DNA of 64,000 nucleotides from Ascidia mentula (GCA_947561715.1 OX387203.1:18476001-18540000), one strand, 5' to 3'. Shown: positions 36,801 through 51,600, counted from the stretch's first letter. The notes: a model not told the origin generated them from the sequence alone. A program made the numbers and translations.

Positions 36801-38808
36801 TTGACTTTTCAGGCGAATCCTCTTTCAAACTCTTGCCGTGGTCGCAGTATTTTAATTACCCACATAAGTCTGCCTCTTATTTTTGTGGCAATTGTTAAAA
36901 TGTAGGTATCACAAATCAGTACTACATGCCGTTTAGTGCAACCCAAATACCACATAAATTCCACGCATGTCAACTTTGCACAATAATTGTCTGTGGAAAC
37001 TCGGTACAAGCATGAGTTGTAACTGTTAACGACCTTGAAGTTATTTCTTTAGTAATGTAATAGGAATTTGTAAATAATTATTATCACGTATTGAAGTCTT
37101 GTTCGAATTTTTGTAAAATAAAACTTTGGAATTTTTTTTCAATGTTTCAGATAAGCAATCTTGCATGCGAAGCTAGTTTTACTCCCCACTACATCCCATA
37201 GTTGGTTTTGAGCAATGGGATGGTATTCCAAACTCTGAGCTTTTGGAATTTAAGTACATTACAAACAGTTAACAAATGTACAAAGTGTCAAAGAAAGCGA
37301 ACAATTTTCCATGATGATACGGAATTTGGTTATAAATATATAAGATGTTTTAACTCGCGATAAAAGTATTCAAACTTATCCGTAACGATAGTACTGGGAT
37401 GTTTGTCGGCTACGACGGTGAAGTTCGGTATTACGAAGTGACTCAACCTCATGAGACACCGGGTTCGTACATCGTCCGTGAAGATAATGGCAAAGTGAGA
37501 TGAGGCGGAACTCATATCCACCACAGAGCAGCCGAATGCAACGCGCTTTGGTGGAATTAGTTGAACCATGTGTTTTATAGCAACGAAGTAGGTGTAGTGC
37601 GGTTATTGTGATGATGTCACTGAAGGTTGCCCAATAGTATATAACAACATGTGTACAACGTAATCTTTTTGCATGCAACAGTGTTTGAAGTGATCGCGAT
37701 GGCGCCACAGACAGAGACATTAATAATTGGGATAAATGGATGATCTCGGTACTGTGACGTTGTCGTATCTAACACAAACATCTTCGAGACACAGGTATTC
37801 ATGTAATTGCGCAGTGTGACGCTCTTTGATCATATAAGAATGAAGTATTAAAAAATCTTTTCATTGTGCTTCGTGGATTAGTTCGCTTTGAAACGAACAA
37901 TTTTAATTGCAAAACCACAACATTGGTTGTAACTCGGTTCATGTCTCTGATTGTTGGTTTGTTCCACTGTAGTTTAGAAAACTACAGGAACCAAACCATG
38001 AAGGTAAAAAATATTCATTGCGTTCGACTGCGAGAACATTGTTGCAAACGTTTGTTTAAACTGGAGTTTGTCCAGCAAGTAAGTAAGTATATTGTGTTGG
38101 TAAAAATCTGCAAATGTACGTAAACATCTAAACCATTTTCATTAAGTCTGGTAAACGTATTTCCAACTAAAAAGAAGCTATGTATTCTCACTTACCCAAC
38201 ACCACCACCTCTGTTTGTAGTTGGTTGTTGTTGTTGTTGTTGAGCAGTCGTTCTTCACTTCCTCATCAACACTGAAAATACTTGACTGTTTCGTGTTTAT
38301 TTTATATTTAAAATCTCAAATTGAGTGCAGATGATATTTACTTGCGACTTCTGAAGTAATTAAACAAACGTTTTTGAAACCCATCCATGGGAATTCTCCT
38401 CAAAACTGACCGAAAATTACGAAAAGATGTTTAACCTCCAAACACCTGCTGCACTCCACTGAAGCAAAAATGCCTCACACTGAATTTGTTCTCTTGTGAT
38501 AACATCAATAGTATGCCAAGAAATATAAACAATAACAAAGAATCGCTTTATCATAATTGGTTTTGAAACACGGCAGCTGAAGGACACAAAGTTATTGAAA
38601 CCACTTTAACCCAACAAATAAAACTATTAACTTAACTTGGTACAAAGCAAATTTCCCATGCTTGGTTGCCCATTATTGAAACACTGTTACGTCGCAAAGG
38701 TTGGTGGCTTGTAGTGCTTAGATATGCGATGACTTGCATTTAAAGTCTTTTTCGACTACAATACTTTGTAATCAAGGCCCAAAACTTCTTTATGATGTCA
38801 TAACAGTA

Positions 38809-39724
38809 AAGGCCCGTTTACACTACAGACGATTCCGTGTTTGTTTTATTGTGCGCGCGTGCTGGGTTGTGCTGGGATGGAATGTGCCGGTCTGTGCTTG
38901 GATGTGCTCGCTATTGCTCGATGAGCATAAATTCGGGCACAGTTGGGCACATTTCAGCACACATTGATGCGACAGTGCAAGGCGACTGCTTAAAACGAGA
39001 TGACATATATTATTTTGGTTTGTGGTTGTGTGATGTGACCGCGTTTCACGTGTGAGCGATTGTTTTGAGCGCACGAAATGGTGCCGTAACTGAAATACAA
39101 AGTGGTGTGTGGAACGGCATCTCAGCGGGATGTTGCTGTGGAAAATCATTGTCCTGGTTCAATTATACCATCTTTGTTTTATATGTAAAACAGTAACTGC
39201 CTTAAGTATGTAACACAGTACATGCCTTAAGTATGTAACACAGTACATGCCTTAAGTATGAAACACAGTACATGCCTTAAGTATGTAACACAGTACATGC
39301 CTTAAGTATGAAACACAATACATGGCTTAAGTATGTAACACAGTACATGCCTCAAGTATGTAACACAGTACATGCCTCAAGTATGTAACACAGTACATGC
39401 CTTAAGTATGAAACACAGTACATGCCTTAAGTATGTAACACAGTACATGCCTTAAGTATGTAACACAGCGCATGCCTCAAGTATGTAACACAGTACATGC
39501 CTTTTGTTGAAAAATATGTACAGCCAATAGCAACAACTTCAATTTGTACCAATAATATCGCTGGCGGGGCCGAGAAATGCAAGACAAGAGTCCTTAAAAA
39601 TTATCAACGTAACTTGTCACTTGCATTTGTCGGTTTCGTGTTCGATTATTCCAGTAGTGTAAACGCCGTGTGAGCCAGAATGTGCTGTGCCGTGCCAAAC
39701 TGTGTTTGTGTGTAAACGGGCCAT
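38809..39724. mobile_element. TA-flanked inverted-repeat element (second duplication copy)
   Basis: Same as 29957-30872, shifted by 8852 bases, including the minisatellite at 39197-39505. Confidence 0.7.
39197..39505 (+). repeat. 25-bp minisatellite, about 12 copies (receptor C intron)
   Basis: It has the same unit order and variants as 30345-30653, which argues that the two duplication copies separated very recently or are artefactual. Confidence 0.9.
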
Positions 39725-40615
39725 TAAGGAATGGGTATTTTTCCTGCAGCGGCGAAACACATCCTTAACACCTGCATTAGTTTATGAGTCGTGCCAATGA
39801 AAACAAGTCATGTAGTATTTACAGACACTTAACACATCTTACACTATTGCAAGTCATATGTTTCTGGTGACGCATTGGATGTCCGTGGTTTCAATCCAAA
39901 GAATAAACTAATGCTTTATCACTTACTAATGAAACTTGCCACAATCTTTGGTTTTCCCACTTTGACAAAAACATTCATCACTTTTATCAGGACAGTCGGT
40001 GACGTCATCACACACACTTGACCTTGAGATGATCATGGGGTCATTTGTACATTGGAAACATGAACGATGATTAAATTTCTGAGAACTTCGAATGTCTCTG
40101 CAAACCAAGTCGGTTCTTTTTGAATTAGAACTGATGATGCTTTTAGCGAAACATGTTTTTTTTGCAATAAACTTCGTTTGAAACGAGGTTATTTATATTG
40201 TAATATTACAAGTCCATTCGGTCTTATCTTAACCGGAAGATACTTTCAACCAACCACAACGTTTCATCAGTACCTGGCATCTCCATTCTCCGAGGTGTAA
40301 CACAAATCAGATTTATCATCACAATCGGCAATGTCGTCCCACAGAAACATCTGCGGAAGATTGCAATTCCTGCCATTCCGAACACATTTGAATCCATGTC
40401 CATTATTCCAGTGTTGGAAAGATGGACAGTCATTGCAAGGATCGCCATCACAAACAGTCGAACGTTTCCTACAAGCTGAATTCGGACATTGGAAGTGGGT
40501 GGGGCAGATGTCACAAGTTTTTTTTCCAACACATTGGATGATTCCTTTGCAAAACTCCTTCACTCTTAGGGCGCATACTTTGTTTGTTTTGAAGACGTCA
40601 AACTTATTGTCGCAA

Positions 40616-42668
40616 CTGTAACAAAAGTAATGTATTACGTCATATAACAATAGTTTCGGGAGATTTGTGTTTGTAAATGTTAAACATGAAAAGTCATCAT
40701 GGCTGATAATCTGTAAATGTTAGGTTTGGTTTTAAATAAACTAGATTAACGCCTAGTCATGCACGATAGTGTATACAGATGTGTGAATAACAATACACAA
40801 TCTATGACTTCACAATAATTTCGCGTAGCATCTGCTGAAAAAAACTAATAGAAATCAAATTGAAGCCAATATTATAAATTATGTGAGCTGTAAACAGTTG
40901 ACCACTATTCCTTACTATAAGGTCTCATCCACCCCAAAGTCAACCATGCGGGACGACGGCATTACCGAATATATGCAGTCCCACAAAGAAGAAAACATCG
41001 TACTGCCACACTACATACGCAACATCAGGCAAGCATCTTAAATGTCTATGTGGTAATATTCTTGGCGGTCACAATTTTTGCTGCAATTTTTACGTTTTGT
41101 TGTTACATTTGTTACTATTCCACATAAACATTACGCCAAGAGATGTTAACCTTAATTGCTCAAAAATATTTTCAATGTTCTTCACAAAAATGTCTGACCA
41201 CAAAGAATGGACGCAGCCAGACACATTGGCTACCTTAACCACACATAGTTTCATTAAACTAGGATTCCACAGGTTAAATATTAGGTCTTAAACTCACTGT
41301 TTTTTGTTTATTTATAAGAGATATTCTAGATTATATTGTTATTTTTCACCACAACGGGTTTCAATAATTCGTGGATTCCGATCCGAAAAAATTCTTTGGC
41401 GCGAATTTTGGTGGTTATCTTAGCCAATAATGTCAATCAGGATATAGGTTGAGTTCTTAGTAGATTTTAACAAGCTCATCAATTCCACAACGGAATTCAA
41501 TTAAATTTTATTTCTGCGCAAATAGAACTGAACGCGTATGAACAGTAATAATGCAAAACAAAATGGAATGAGGACCGATAACATCATGAGGGAATCGAGA
41601 TGATATTCATTCCTTCCTTACCCTGAGGAAGCCATGTTGGATAACAGGCGAAACGTCGGTAAATAAAGTAACGTTTTTATTGTGTCAGAGGAACAGACAT
41701 TAAATTTGACAAAACGATTGTAACATGTCTGTGAAATTTGAAATATTTTTTAACGAAAACACTTTAAAGGGACAAAACTAACCGCTAGTTTGTACCAAAC
41801 TGTAGTTGATGGCAAGAAGAATTAACTTCAAACAAAATATCTTGTTGCTGCTCGTTTGATGCCACGTTACGATAAACGCAATTCTTATTGGAATTTACAC
41901 TGACAGTTTGTCCTGCCAAGAATTTTACAACATCTTGTTTGCATTAAATCATACTTATCCATGTTATCCATGATATACATGATTATGTACAAGGCATGTG
42001 AAAGGTGGTTTTCAACATTTTTCGGTGAAGTTTTGTGGTTGGCAGAATATATTTCCCTCTACCGATAGTTTGTATTGGTTTCATGAAACATTTCCAACAT
42101 CATAACATTATATTTACAAGTGAACGATCATCCAGCAACATGATAAGCTCATATCCGTCGTTAAACACACTGATTTCATCCCCATTATGTTCCAACTTTA
42201 TCATATTTCATCTCATACGATGGTTGGTACTTTGCACGCCACAAATGCACTCAAATGTTTCTCCAATTCGATAGAAAACAAAATAAAGCGGGGAAGTCAC
42301 TGGCAGCAAGGGGAATCAACGCATCATTGTAATATCTAAAATGATTCTACCCAAGTTGATGTCAAGCGTTCCAACACTCACACATGATAACAATGTCCAT
42401 GTGTTGGATGCCGAGTCCAACCAACTCATCACGTGACTCATACCATGCTACATAAAATGATTACTCACAAATTAAAACTGAAAAGCATGACCGGGCATTA
42501 ATAGAGACAAGGAAACCAAAAATGTCATTTGAAATATCAATTTTGTGTTGGAATTATTCTGCAATCACAAACAAAATTCCACACATGGAAGGTAAGCGTA
42601 TGGAGTCGGTTCTGTCAGTTCTATGTCAGAAAAAGTACTTCATATTTTGCACAAAACTGAATGCAAGG
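40616..42668. other. Repeat of the B-side junction and 3'-flank block
   Basis: Second-copy equivalent of 31764-33816. No gene. Confidence 0.65.
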
Positions 42669-42674
42669 TTTATT
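42669..42674 (-). promoter_or_regulatory. AATAAA overlapping the receptor D stop codon
   Basis: Same one-base overlap as in the other copies. Confidence 0.65.
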
Positions 42675-45600
42675 TACAGAGCAGTTTCTGCTTCAACCAC
42701 ATGTAAGTTTTGTCGGTTAGCAACCACAACCACATTTTCCTGTTTCTCTTCCTGTGGTTGAGGCCTGAAAACGGTACGTAGGCCATCCCGGACTCTATCA
42801 TAAAGGAGTTTCGGTGCGTTGGAGTAGATGAGGGGATTTAGAGAGCTGTTGATTGGGAGTAGGATGATTGCTGACACAGCGTACATCACTGGAGGCATAG
42901 CGACTCCACCGAAGTTGACAAATGCCATGATTGAAATTGGAACCCAGCAGAGAAAATCGGTAATTATCAGTCGGAGGATTTTCTTTTGCATTTCTGCCGA
43001 AACAAACAGCATTATTGGAATAAGATGTTTGCAAATACGAATGCGGTTACCTTTGTTTTGTTTTGCCGCTCTTCCATCTCTTGATCTCTCGTTCACTTGC
43101 CTGGCACTGGCAGTTGTCTTCTTGTAAATCCACAAATACGTAATTGCCACGAACATGAAGGCCAGGTAGTTAAGAGTAATAATGGCAATGGAATATCCCC
43201 ATGCCTTGTCGTTGGCCGTTACATACAGTTTGCTAATGCAAACGCTGCTGCTGCTGTAATATCTACACACAGATATTTTTGGGGTGATAAAATTGAAGAT
43301 TTTGCGAGTATAAAAACGAACCCCAAATATCCAGAAATATCAAATAGCTCAGTGTAATTGTAATCCTCAAGAATATCCATAAAATCCATCCAGGAATTAG
43401 CATCATTCACTCGCATGATGGCAGTGTTGAGTACTTGGGAATCGTTGCTTGTGAAGTTGTGTTGGAAAGTTACAAATCGATCCATGAAGTTATTCATGCC
43501 TGTATACGCAGCGCTAGTGTCATTCGAAACTGGTTTCACCACCAACATCTACGACAATATCTTACTAGAGAAGTCGACTGCAACATTTTCAAAAAACGGA
43601 TTCTCATTCATCAAAGCTTTAGTTTCAAACAAATGTTGAAGTTGAGTCGTGAGTGGAATAAAAGCAATTGTAAACGAGAATGCCCAGGAGAGGATAATGG
43701 AAAGGATGACAGTTTTCAATTCCGGTTTCAAGGATGCATCGAGTGGCTGAAACAAAAGAAAACATTGACGTGTTTTCATTAAAAGTAATAAGTTTGCAAG
43801 CTCGGCGTTTGTTTCAAATTGAGGGATGTGCACAGTTGTTAGTTCGAATCCCATCGGACTGGAAATTGCTCCTTCTTTCTCTTCTCTGCAGTTCCCAAAT
43901 TGGGCAAAACTGCGTCATTTTAACAATATTCCTTTTAGTTTCGTTTCTCATGTCAGTCTTAGATTCTAGCGATATCTGTGAGTGTGAAAATAAATAGGTT
44001 TCTGGAGATAAAAGATTTCCAGAGAGAAAGTTGTCGTAAAATTTTGGAAAGGGTCGTCACCGGTTCAACGAAGTTGGCAATAGCTGACTTACCCCAATAA
44101 AATTGTTTCACTTACGTTTTTCACAGCATACAGTCGGAATATGGTCAACAGAACCATTGTAAACACCGATGTTTCGCTTGAAAGCAAAACCAATACCCCC
44201 ATTGTGGTGCAACTTCCGCTTGATCTCCATATAAGGTCATTGGCACAATAATTTCCGGAGTATCTGACACCAGCGGCGCCCAGCATGATCAGATAAACTC
44301 CCATTAGTAGATCGGAAACGGATAGATTCAAAACAAGCAGATGGTTTGTACGAAATGCAGCAGATTGTGATTCTGTCGTCGCCAACGTTTTACCTTCCAT
44401 CACCATGACAACCTTGAAACATATTAAAGGAATATAACACGTGTTCTTATTGTGCAACAAAGACTAAACAAACTTTGTTTATTTTACCAAATTTCCGGCA
44501 ATGGCGAGCATCCCCATTATCCACACAATGGCTCGTAGAAATGGGTTTGCAATCAACTCGTATCGTGATGAAAATATGTTTTCATTGATCACTTTTGTAT
44601 TTGTTGGACACTCGTCTGACCAATCAGAGCAGTCGCCGACTCCATTGAATTTCTATGTGGAGTAAATTAAAGAAAACTTTGTAGTTAAGTTGGTCATATT
44701 GGCGTCTGTAAACAGCACAATGCGAAATTACTGTTTTGTATGTAATTGGTGAACAACGGAACTACGGAAATTAGACAAAAAATGTGTACTGCAATGTACA
44801 TGTGTAGTTTTGTATACGTGGAAGGCGTGTGACGCGTTAATTGGCCAGAAAGGTGGCGAGAAAAATAAGAACTAATTGGTAGACTGACAGTTCTCATCTG
44901 GTGGCAAACGTTGAGGTGTGCATGTGTGGTTAAGTCTAAAGAACATGATTTGTGCAGTGGGTCGCACTTTATTCTTTGGTATTCGTCCTTTTAACATTGG
45001 GCGCTTTTAAAGTTTCTTTCATATTGACGTAACTTTATTTAATTATGAAAGAAGCCGCCTCTGTAGTTCGACTCCCAACTTTTGTTTTGACGGTGAGTCG
45101 TTAGTGCAGGGTGAACTGAGAGTTTACCATAGTTGGGGTTGGGAAATTAAACGCTAAAATACGGAGAAAAGGTCTTTCCAAATTTCAAAACCTAGAACTT
45201 CCATACCCGCCCTCCCAATAACTTTACTCCGAATTCGGGATCGCTGAATTAATTTCGGTCACAATAGTAACATGCACGGAATCAAAACATCTCTGCTATA
45301 GGACACTAAACTTTAAATATTGTTCACATGCGTTTACCTTCTCCTTCTTAACGAACAATGGATCTTTCTTTTCGCAATAAAACCTTCCGTCTTTTGTGCA
45401 GTTTATTTCGTCACTTTGATCATCGCAGTTAATTGTGAAGTCACAAACATCCGATTTGTTGACAGAAATCTGTCACAAGAATGTATAAAATACTTAAACA
45501 TTCTTTGTAGTTAACTGTGTGCGAAAGATTCTACAAAGGGCATTATGACAAATAATACTGAACAACAGACACCGATGCATATTTGACTTTTGTAGTTAAA

Positions 45601-48600
45601 ATACAGCTTTGAAGTGATTTTACTCTATCTCTTGCAATTAAGGTGTCATTAATTCTTTGTGGTTTTGTTGACAAGAAATAACTTTACTTTGGCTCCATTT
45701 AACGTTGGACAGTAGAATCTTCCTTCCTTTGTGCACAATTCTTCTGGATATTCGTCACTTTCATCCTTGCAATCGATGAAACCGTCGCATACTTTGGACA
45801 TAGGAATACTGATAAGTCCGTCTTTTGTGTGGCAGTATTTTCGGTGTTTGCAAAGTTGAGGATCTTCATCGTCGGCGAAGTATCGAAGTGTGTCAGGATT
45901 GATCATCCGATTAATGCAATCCCGCCTCCCATCGCACAGTTGTTTGTTGTCGAGCCTCCTCCACCCCAAAACCTGTGCAAAACACATCACATGGTTTCTG
46001 TTATGTTTTTGTGCGAACAATTTGTTGCTCATACTGGAAGGAATATTTTGGTTATTATTTTAAACGAATCTTTTATTAGTTATTGTTAGGCTTGTCGAGA
46101 TTTCGTGGCGGTTACATGAGGTTTTATCATTAGTAAGTTTTGAAACAGATTTCTCTGCCACAAAATCTGTAAATCCGGTGGCGACAATTCAGCAGTGACC
46201 TTAAACTTTTTGCTTGTGTGGCGTAAAAGACACCTGACACACAGCACTAATTCTTGTCTTTATGTTATTTTTTGTTCACCTGCGTTGTTTATTTAAATCA
46301 ATGTTCATTGCATATATGCGCACATCACATCGCACTTTTGTTTATGTTTCCATTTTTTCTCACACTTTATTTTCACACTTTATTTGTTTTTCTATGTTTG
46401 CCATGTCGTCCCGTAACGCCCCATTGATTTCATGAAAAACCGTTGATTGGTTAATTTACCGGTGCGAGGAGGTGCTTTGGATACGATCGAGTTAGTTTCG
46501 AGATGGGGGTCGTGCTGTACTGATAGTGAGTGTGGAAAAACGAAAGGAGTGTCGATGGTATTGGTTTTTACTGAGTATATGCACGTTTTACCGTCGTTTT
46601 AGCCTGTTTATTAAAGAAAAGCCTATTTGGCGAACCAGCGTGAGAGACTTTGGATTCAGTGGTGAACCATTACTGCAGGGTCCGGGCCGAGGTAGGAAGT
46701 AAATCCGTGACAACTTGCGAACTCAATTTGTCAGGTAACAGTGCCCATGTGGGACACCTGGAAACGTCCACCAAAACACTGACAGCAACAAACGTCGTGA
46801 TAGCAAACTTGTTCGAGATTTTTATACCTGGGAATGTGATCACTATGTGATTGTCATGCATTACAACATGTTTATTTCTCAAAAGTTTGGCTAAAGTTTT
46901 TGCATCAACCTGGTAAAAAACAAAGAAAATAGCAAAATAAGCTTGACGAACAAATACAATTTGTGACAAAAGCGAGAATTAAATCTTAAACGTGTGGAAT
47001 GTGACAACGAAATTGACTTTTCACGCGACTCCTCTTTCAAACTCTCGCCGTGGTCGCAGTACTTTAAGTACCCACAAAAGTCTGCCTCTTATTTTTGTGG
47101 CAATTGTTAAACATGTAGGTATCACAAATCAGTACTAAATGCCGTATTGGGTGGTTTAGTGCAACCCAAATACCACATAAATTCCACGCATGTCAACGTT
47201 GCACAGAAAACGTCTGGGGAACTCGGTACAAGCACGAGTTCCAACTGTTAACGACCTTGAAGGTATTTGTTTAAGTAATTATTATCACGTGTAATTGAAG
47301 TCTTGTTCCAATTTTTCCAAAATAAAAGTGGGATTTTTCTTGAATGTTTCAGAATAAGCAATCTTGCATGCGAAGCTAGTTTTACTCGCCACCACATCCC
47401 ATAGTTAATTTTAAACAATGGGGTGGAATTCCAAACTCCCAGCTTTTGAGATTAAGGTACATTACAAACAGTTAACAAATGTGCAAGGTGTCAAAGAGAG
47501 CGAACAATCTTTCATGATGATAAGGAATCTGATTGAAAATATCTAAGAGGTTATAACTCGCGATAAAAGTAATCAAACGAATCCGTAACGATATTACGGG
47601 GAAGTTTGTCGGCTACGACAGTGAAGTTCGTTATTACGAAGTGGCTCAACCTCATGAGACACCGGGTTCGTACATAGTCCGCGAAGATAACGGCAAAGTG
47701 AGAAGCAGCGGAAGTCATGTCCACCCTGGAGCAGCCGAATGCAACGCGCTTTGGAGGCATTAGTTGAACCATGTGTTTTATAGCAACGAAGCAGGTGTAG
47801 TATGGCTTTTGTGATGATGTCACTGAATGTTGCCTACCGGTATATAACAACGTCTGTACAACGTAATCTTTCTACATGCAACAGTGTTTGAAGTGGTCGC
47901 GATGGCGCCATAGACAGAAACATTTAGAATTGGAATAAATGGATGATCCCGGTGCTGTGACAATCTCGTATCTAACAAACATCTTCGAAACACAAGTATT
48001 CATGTGACGTTCTTTGATCATAGAATGAAGCATCAACCAATGTTGTGGTTTTGCAATTTCACTTGTTCGTTTCAAAAAATCATTTCATTGTTTGTCGTGA
48101 ATTAATTCGCTTTGAAACGAACAAGTGAAATTGCAAAACCACTACATTGGTTGTAACTCGGTTCATGTCTCTGAGTGTTGGTTTGTTCCACAGTAGTTTA
48201 GAAAACTACAGAAACCAAACCATGAAGGTAAAAAATATTCATTGCGTTCGACTGCGTAAACATTGTTGCAAACGTTTGTTTAAACTGGAGTTTGTCCAGC
48301 AAGTGAGTAAGTACATTGTGTTGGTAAGAACCTACAAATGTACGTAAACATCTAAACCACTTATTTCCGACTAAAAATAAGTTATGCATTCTCACTTACC
48401 GTACACAACCACTCCCCCTGTATGTAGTTGGTTGTTGTTGTTGAGCAGTCGTTCTTCACTTCGTCATCAACACTGAAAATATTTGACTGTTTTGTGTTTA
48501 TTTTATGATTAAAAATTCAAATTGAATGCAGATGATATTTACTTGCGACTCCTGAAGCAATTAAACAAACGTCTTTAAAACCCATGCATGGGAATTCAGC

Positions 48601-51600
48601 TCAAAACTGTCCCAAAATTACGAAAGGACGTTTACCCTCCAAACACTTGCATTTAAAGTCTTTTTCGACTACAATACTTTGTAATCAAGGTCAAAAACGT
48701 CTTTATGATGTCATAACAGTAAAGGCCCGTTTACACTACAGACGATTCCGTGTTTGTTTTATTGTGCGCGCGTGTTGAGTTGTGCTGAGTTGGGAACTAT
48801 GACGTATATGCTGTGACGTAATGAGAATGACTTGCAGTTTTGTACCGCCCAGGTAAATACCACAGTTCTTGGAACGACACAGGAGAATCGCTCGTAAGAT
48901 GCAATTATCGATATCGTGGTCTCACGCGAACGCATAATTCAAGTGTGTATAAATTCCGTAGTCTTGTGGTCTGAAATTATTCTGCATTGGGCTTTGGCCT
49001 AGTGTAGTTTCACCAATCTGTTCTACATTTTGGCGTGCTTGTAGGACCAAAAACGTCTGATTCCCACATATCTGTGTTTTGTCTTGGTGTATTCTGAATA
49101 AAACAAACTAACCCAAGTTTGGTTTATCTGGAGTCTGGAGTTAGGAAACAAATTCAATTGCAGCTGAACACGTAATCAACAAACAAAACAAACCCCAATT
49201 TCTACAGAACATTTCAGCACACATTGATGCGAAAGTGCAAGGCGACTGCTTCAAAGGAGAGGACATATATTATTTTAGTTTGTGGTTGTGTGATGTGACC
49301 GCGTTTGACATGTGAGCGATTGTTTTGAGTGCACGAAATGGCGCCGTAACTAAATTACAAAGCGGTGTGTGGAATGGCATCTCAGCGGGATGCTGCTGTG
49401 GAAAACCATTGTCCTGGTTCAATTATACCATCTTTGTTTTCATTATCTGTAGTGCTACCTTGCGTCGTAAAAAAATATGTAAAACAGTAACTACCTTAAG
49501 TATGTAACACAGCTCATGCCTTAAGTATGTAACACAGTACATGCCTTAAGTATGTAACACAGTACATGCCTTTTGTTGAAGAATATGTACAGCCAATAAC
49601 CACAACTTCAATTTGTACCTATAATAACGCTGGCGGGGCAGAGAAATGCAAGGCAAGAGTCCTTAAAAATTATCATTGTAACTTGTCACTTGCACTTGTC
49701 GGTTTCGTGTTCGATTATTCCAGTCGTGTAAACAACCAGAGGGATGTTAGTTGACAAAAAAAAATCGCCAGTTGACAAAAGTTTAAACGAACGTGACTCG
49801 GCCGCCTTACGAGGTAGCGACTTACTTTTTTCACACAAAGATAGATCACAGGCTGAACTTTCCAACAAAAGAAAAATCAAAAAAAAATTTGCATTAATAT
49901 TCGAATATGAATATGATATGTTTGCTATGCCATAACTATAAGTAAACATCGATTTCCGTTGACATCCTTGAAGGTAGATATTCTTTGGCGTCCATACTAT
50001 CTAAAAATATCAAACTTTTTCGCGAGGAAAAACGGAAAGCTTCTCAAATTTGAAGAATATTAACCATAACCCCCTATACTTTTCCACGTTTTGCGCCCGC
50101 CGCGAAAGGTAACAAAAAAATTCCCAGTTAACAAAACTTTGGCCGCGTGTAACTCTGCCATCTTATAAGCCAGCGACTTACTTTTTTCACACAAAGATAG
50201 ATCACAGGCTGAACTTTCCAACAAAAGAAAAATCAAAAAAAAATTTGCATTAATATTCGAATATGAATATGATATGTTTGCTATGCCATAACTATAAGTA
50301 AACATCGATTTCCGTTGACATCCTTGAGGGTAGATATTCTTTGGCGTCCATACTATCTAAAAATATCAAACTTTTTCGCGAGGAAAAACGGAAAGCTTCT
50401 CAAATTTGAAGAATATCAACCATAACCCCCTATACTTTTCCACGTTTTGCGCCCGCCGCGAAAGGTAACAAAAAAATTCCCAGTTAACAAAACTTTGGCC
50501 GCGTGTAACTCTGCCATCTTATAAGCCAGCGACTTACTTTTTTCACACAAAGATAGATCACAGGCTGAACTTTCCAACAAAAGAAAAATCAAAAAAAAAT
50601 TTGCATTAATATTCGAATATGAATATGATATGTTTGCTATGCCATAACTATAAGTAAACATCGATTTCCGTTGACATCCTTGAAGGTAGATATTCTTTGG
50701 CGTCCATACTATCTAAAAATATCAAACTTTTTCGCGAGGAAAAACGGAAAGCTTCTCAAATTTGAAGAATATCAACCATAACCCCCTTGTGCCCTTGAAC
50801 GCTATAGACATTATTCATACAACTAATTCATTATTTTTTACAGAAAATAATATTATTTTGATGAGGTTTTACGTTTTAGAGTTGTTTGCCACAAAGGAAT
50901 GTTACTTATCAGTTGTTTTCGCAACATTATTTTTACGCTGGACCCTATTAGGCGGGGGGGTATCTGATAAGTCAGTGAGCCGAGTGATCGGAATCAGCGA
51001 GGCTCAAGGCCGCGCGGCGGGCAGAGAGATCGGGGGCTACGAGGCTCAAGATCGGGCGGCGTGTTTTCTGATCGGCACAAATTGGGTAATTATGGATTCT
51101 TCAATATAAGCAAACACAAACAGAAAGTCATTCATTCTCATTGAGAAACCAATTGCAAACGGCGAAGCTACGACATACATTGTTACGAAACAAGCTATGG
51201 AGAAGTCGATTATTCAAAACTGGTTGAATGTTTGTACCCAGCCAAAGGTAAGAACTCTTTTTCGAGCATTGTTTATTGTTAATGTGTATAAATTTAACAT
51301 CGTTTACTTTTTTTGCAGCCATCAAGAGTGGAGAAGTACGGCCTTGGGATATCTGGGAAGCAGACAATGTGGCGGGTTCCCGTCAAAAGCAGCCGGAAAC
51401 GGTTGCTGTACATTTCCGACAGCAATGCTCGGAAATACGTTTCGCCTTACGAGGTGAAACCATCTAATTCTTTTTCTTTTGATTTTGCAGCTTTAAGCAT
51501 GCCTGGTGGTACCATCTGGCATGCAATACAGGAACTTTCTTCATCTCCCATCTTGGAAGGCGTCGAAGTTGTGGTCATAGGGTTTGGCACCAATGATGTT

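Larger units (their letters stand above)
33822..40615 (-). pseudogene. Chimeric receptor C: LDLa exons fused to an orphan TM5-7 exon
   Basis: Exons: 40274-40615, 39927-40097, 38196-38271, 35504-35785, 35154-35285, a truncated TM1 exon (34422-34473), then directly an exon for TM5-7 (33822-34410, with CWVP and NPLIY). TM1-4 and most of ECL2 are gone because the duplication breakpoint lies inside the TM1 exon. Reading from the LDLa frame across the junction gives SDECPTICV then TAG (34411-34413), so a transcript would encode only ectodomain. The first four exons are also missing. If the 8852-bp duplication is real, this is a pseudogene or a source of soluble ectodomain; if it is an assembly error, C does not exist and B and D are adjacent. 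Confidence 0.65.
34422..43273. repeat. 8852-bp direct duplication, second copy
   Basis: Second member of the pair with 25570-34421. It ends at 43273 inside receptor D, just past the TM5-7 exon, so the D and C last exons are the same sequence. Confidence 0.9.

Noticed and set aside
43550..43560. In-frame TAG taken as proof that receptors A and D are pseudogenes
   Set aside because: A 36-38 nt intron with consensus ends explains the stop and the A-specific 2-nt difference, and all other exons are intact. Pseudogene status remains possible but is less economical.
51454..51490. A 37-nt intron (GTGAAACC to TTTTGCAG) in the transposon SGNH gene
   Set aside because: Splicing it out would shift the frame into a stop; reading through gives the continuous SGNH block II (FAALSMPGGT).
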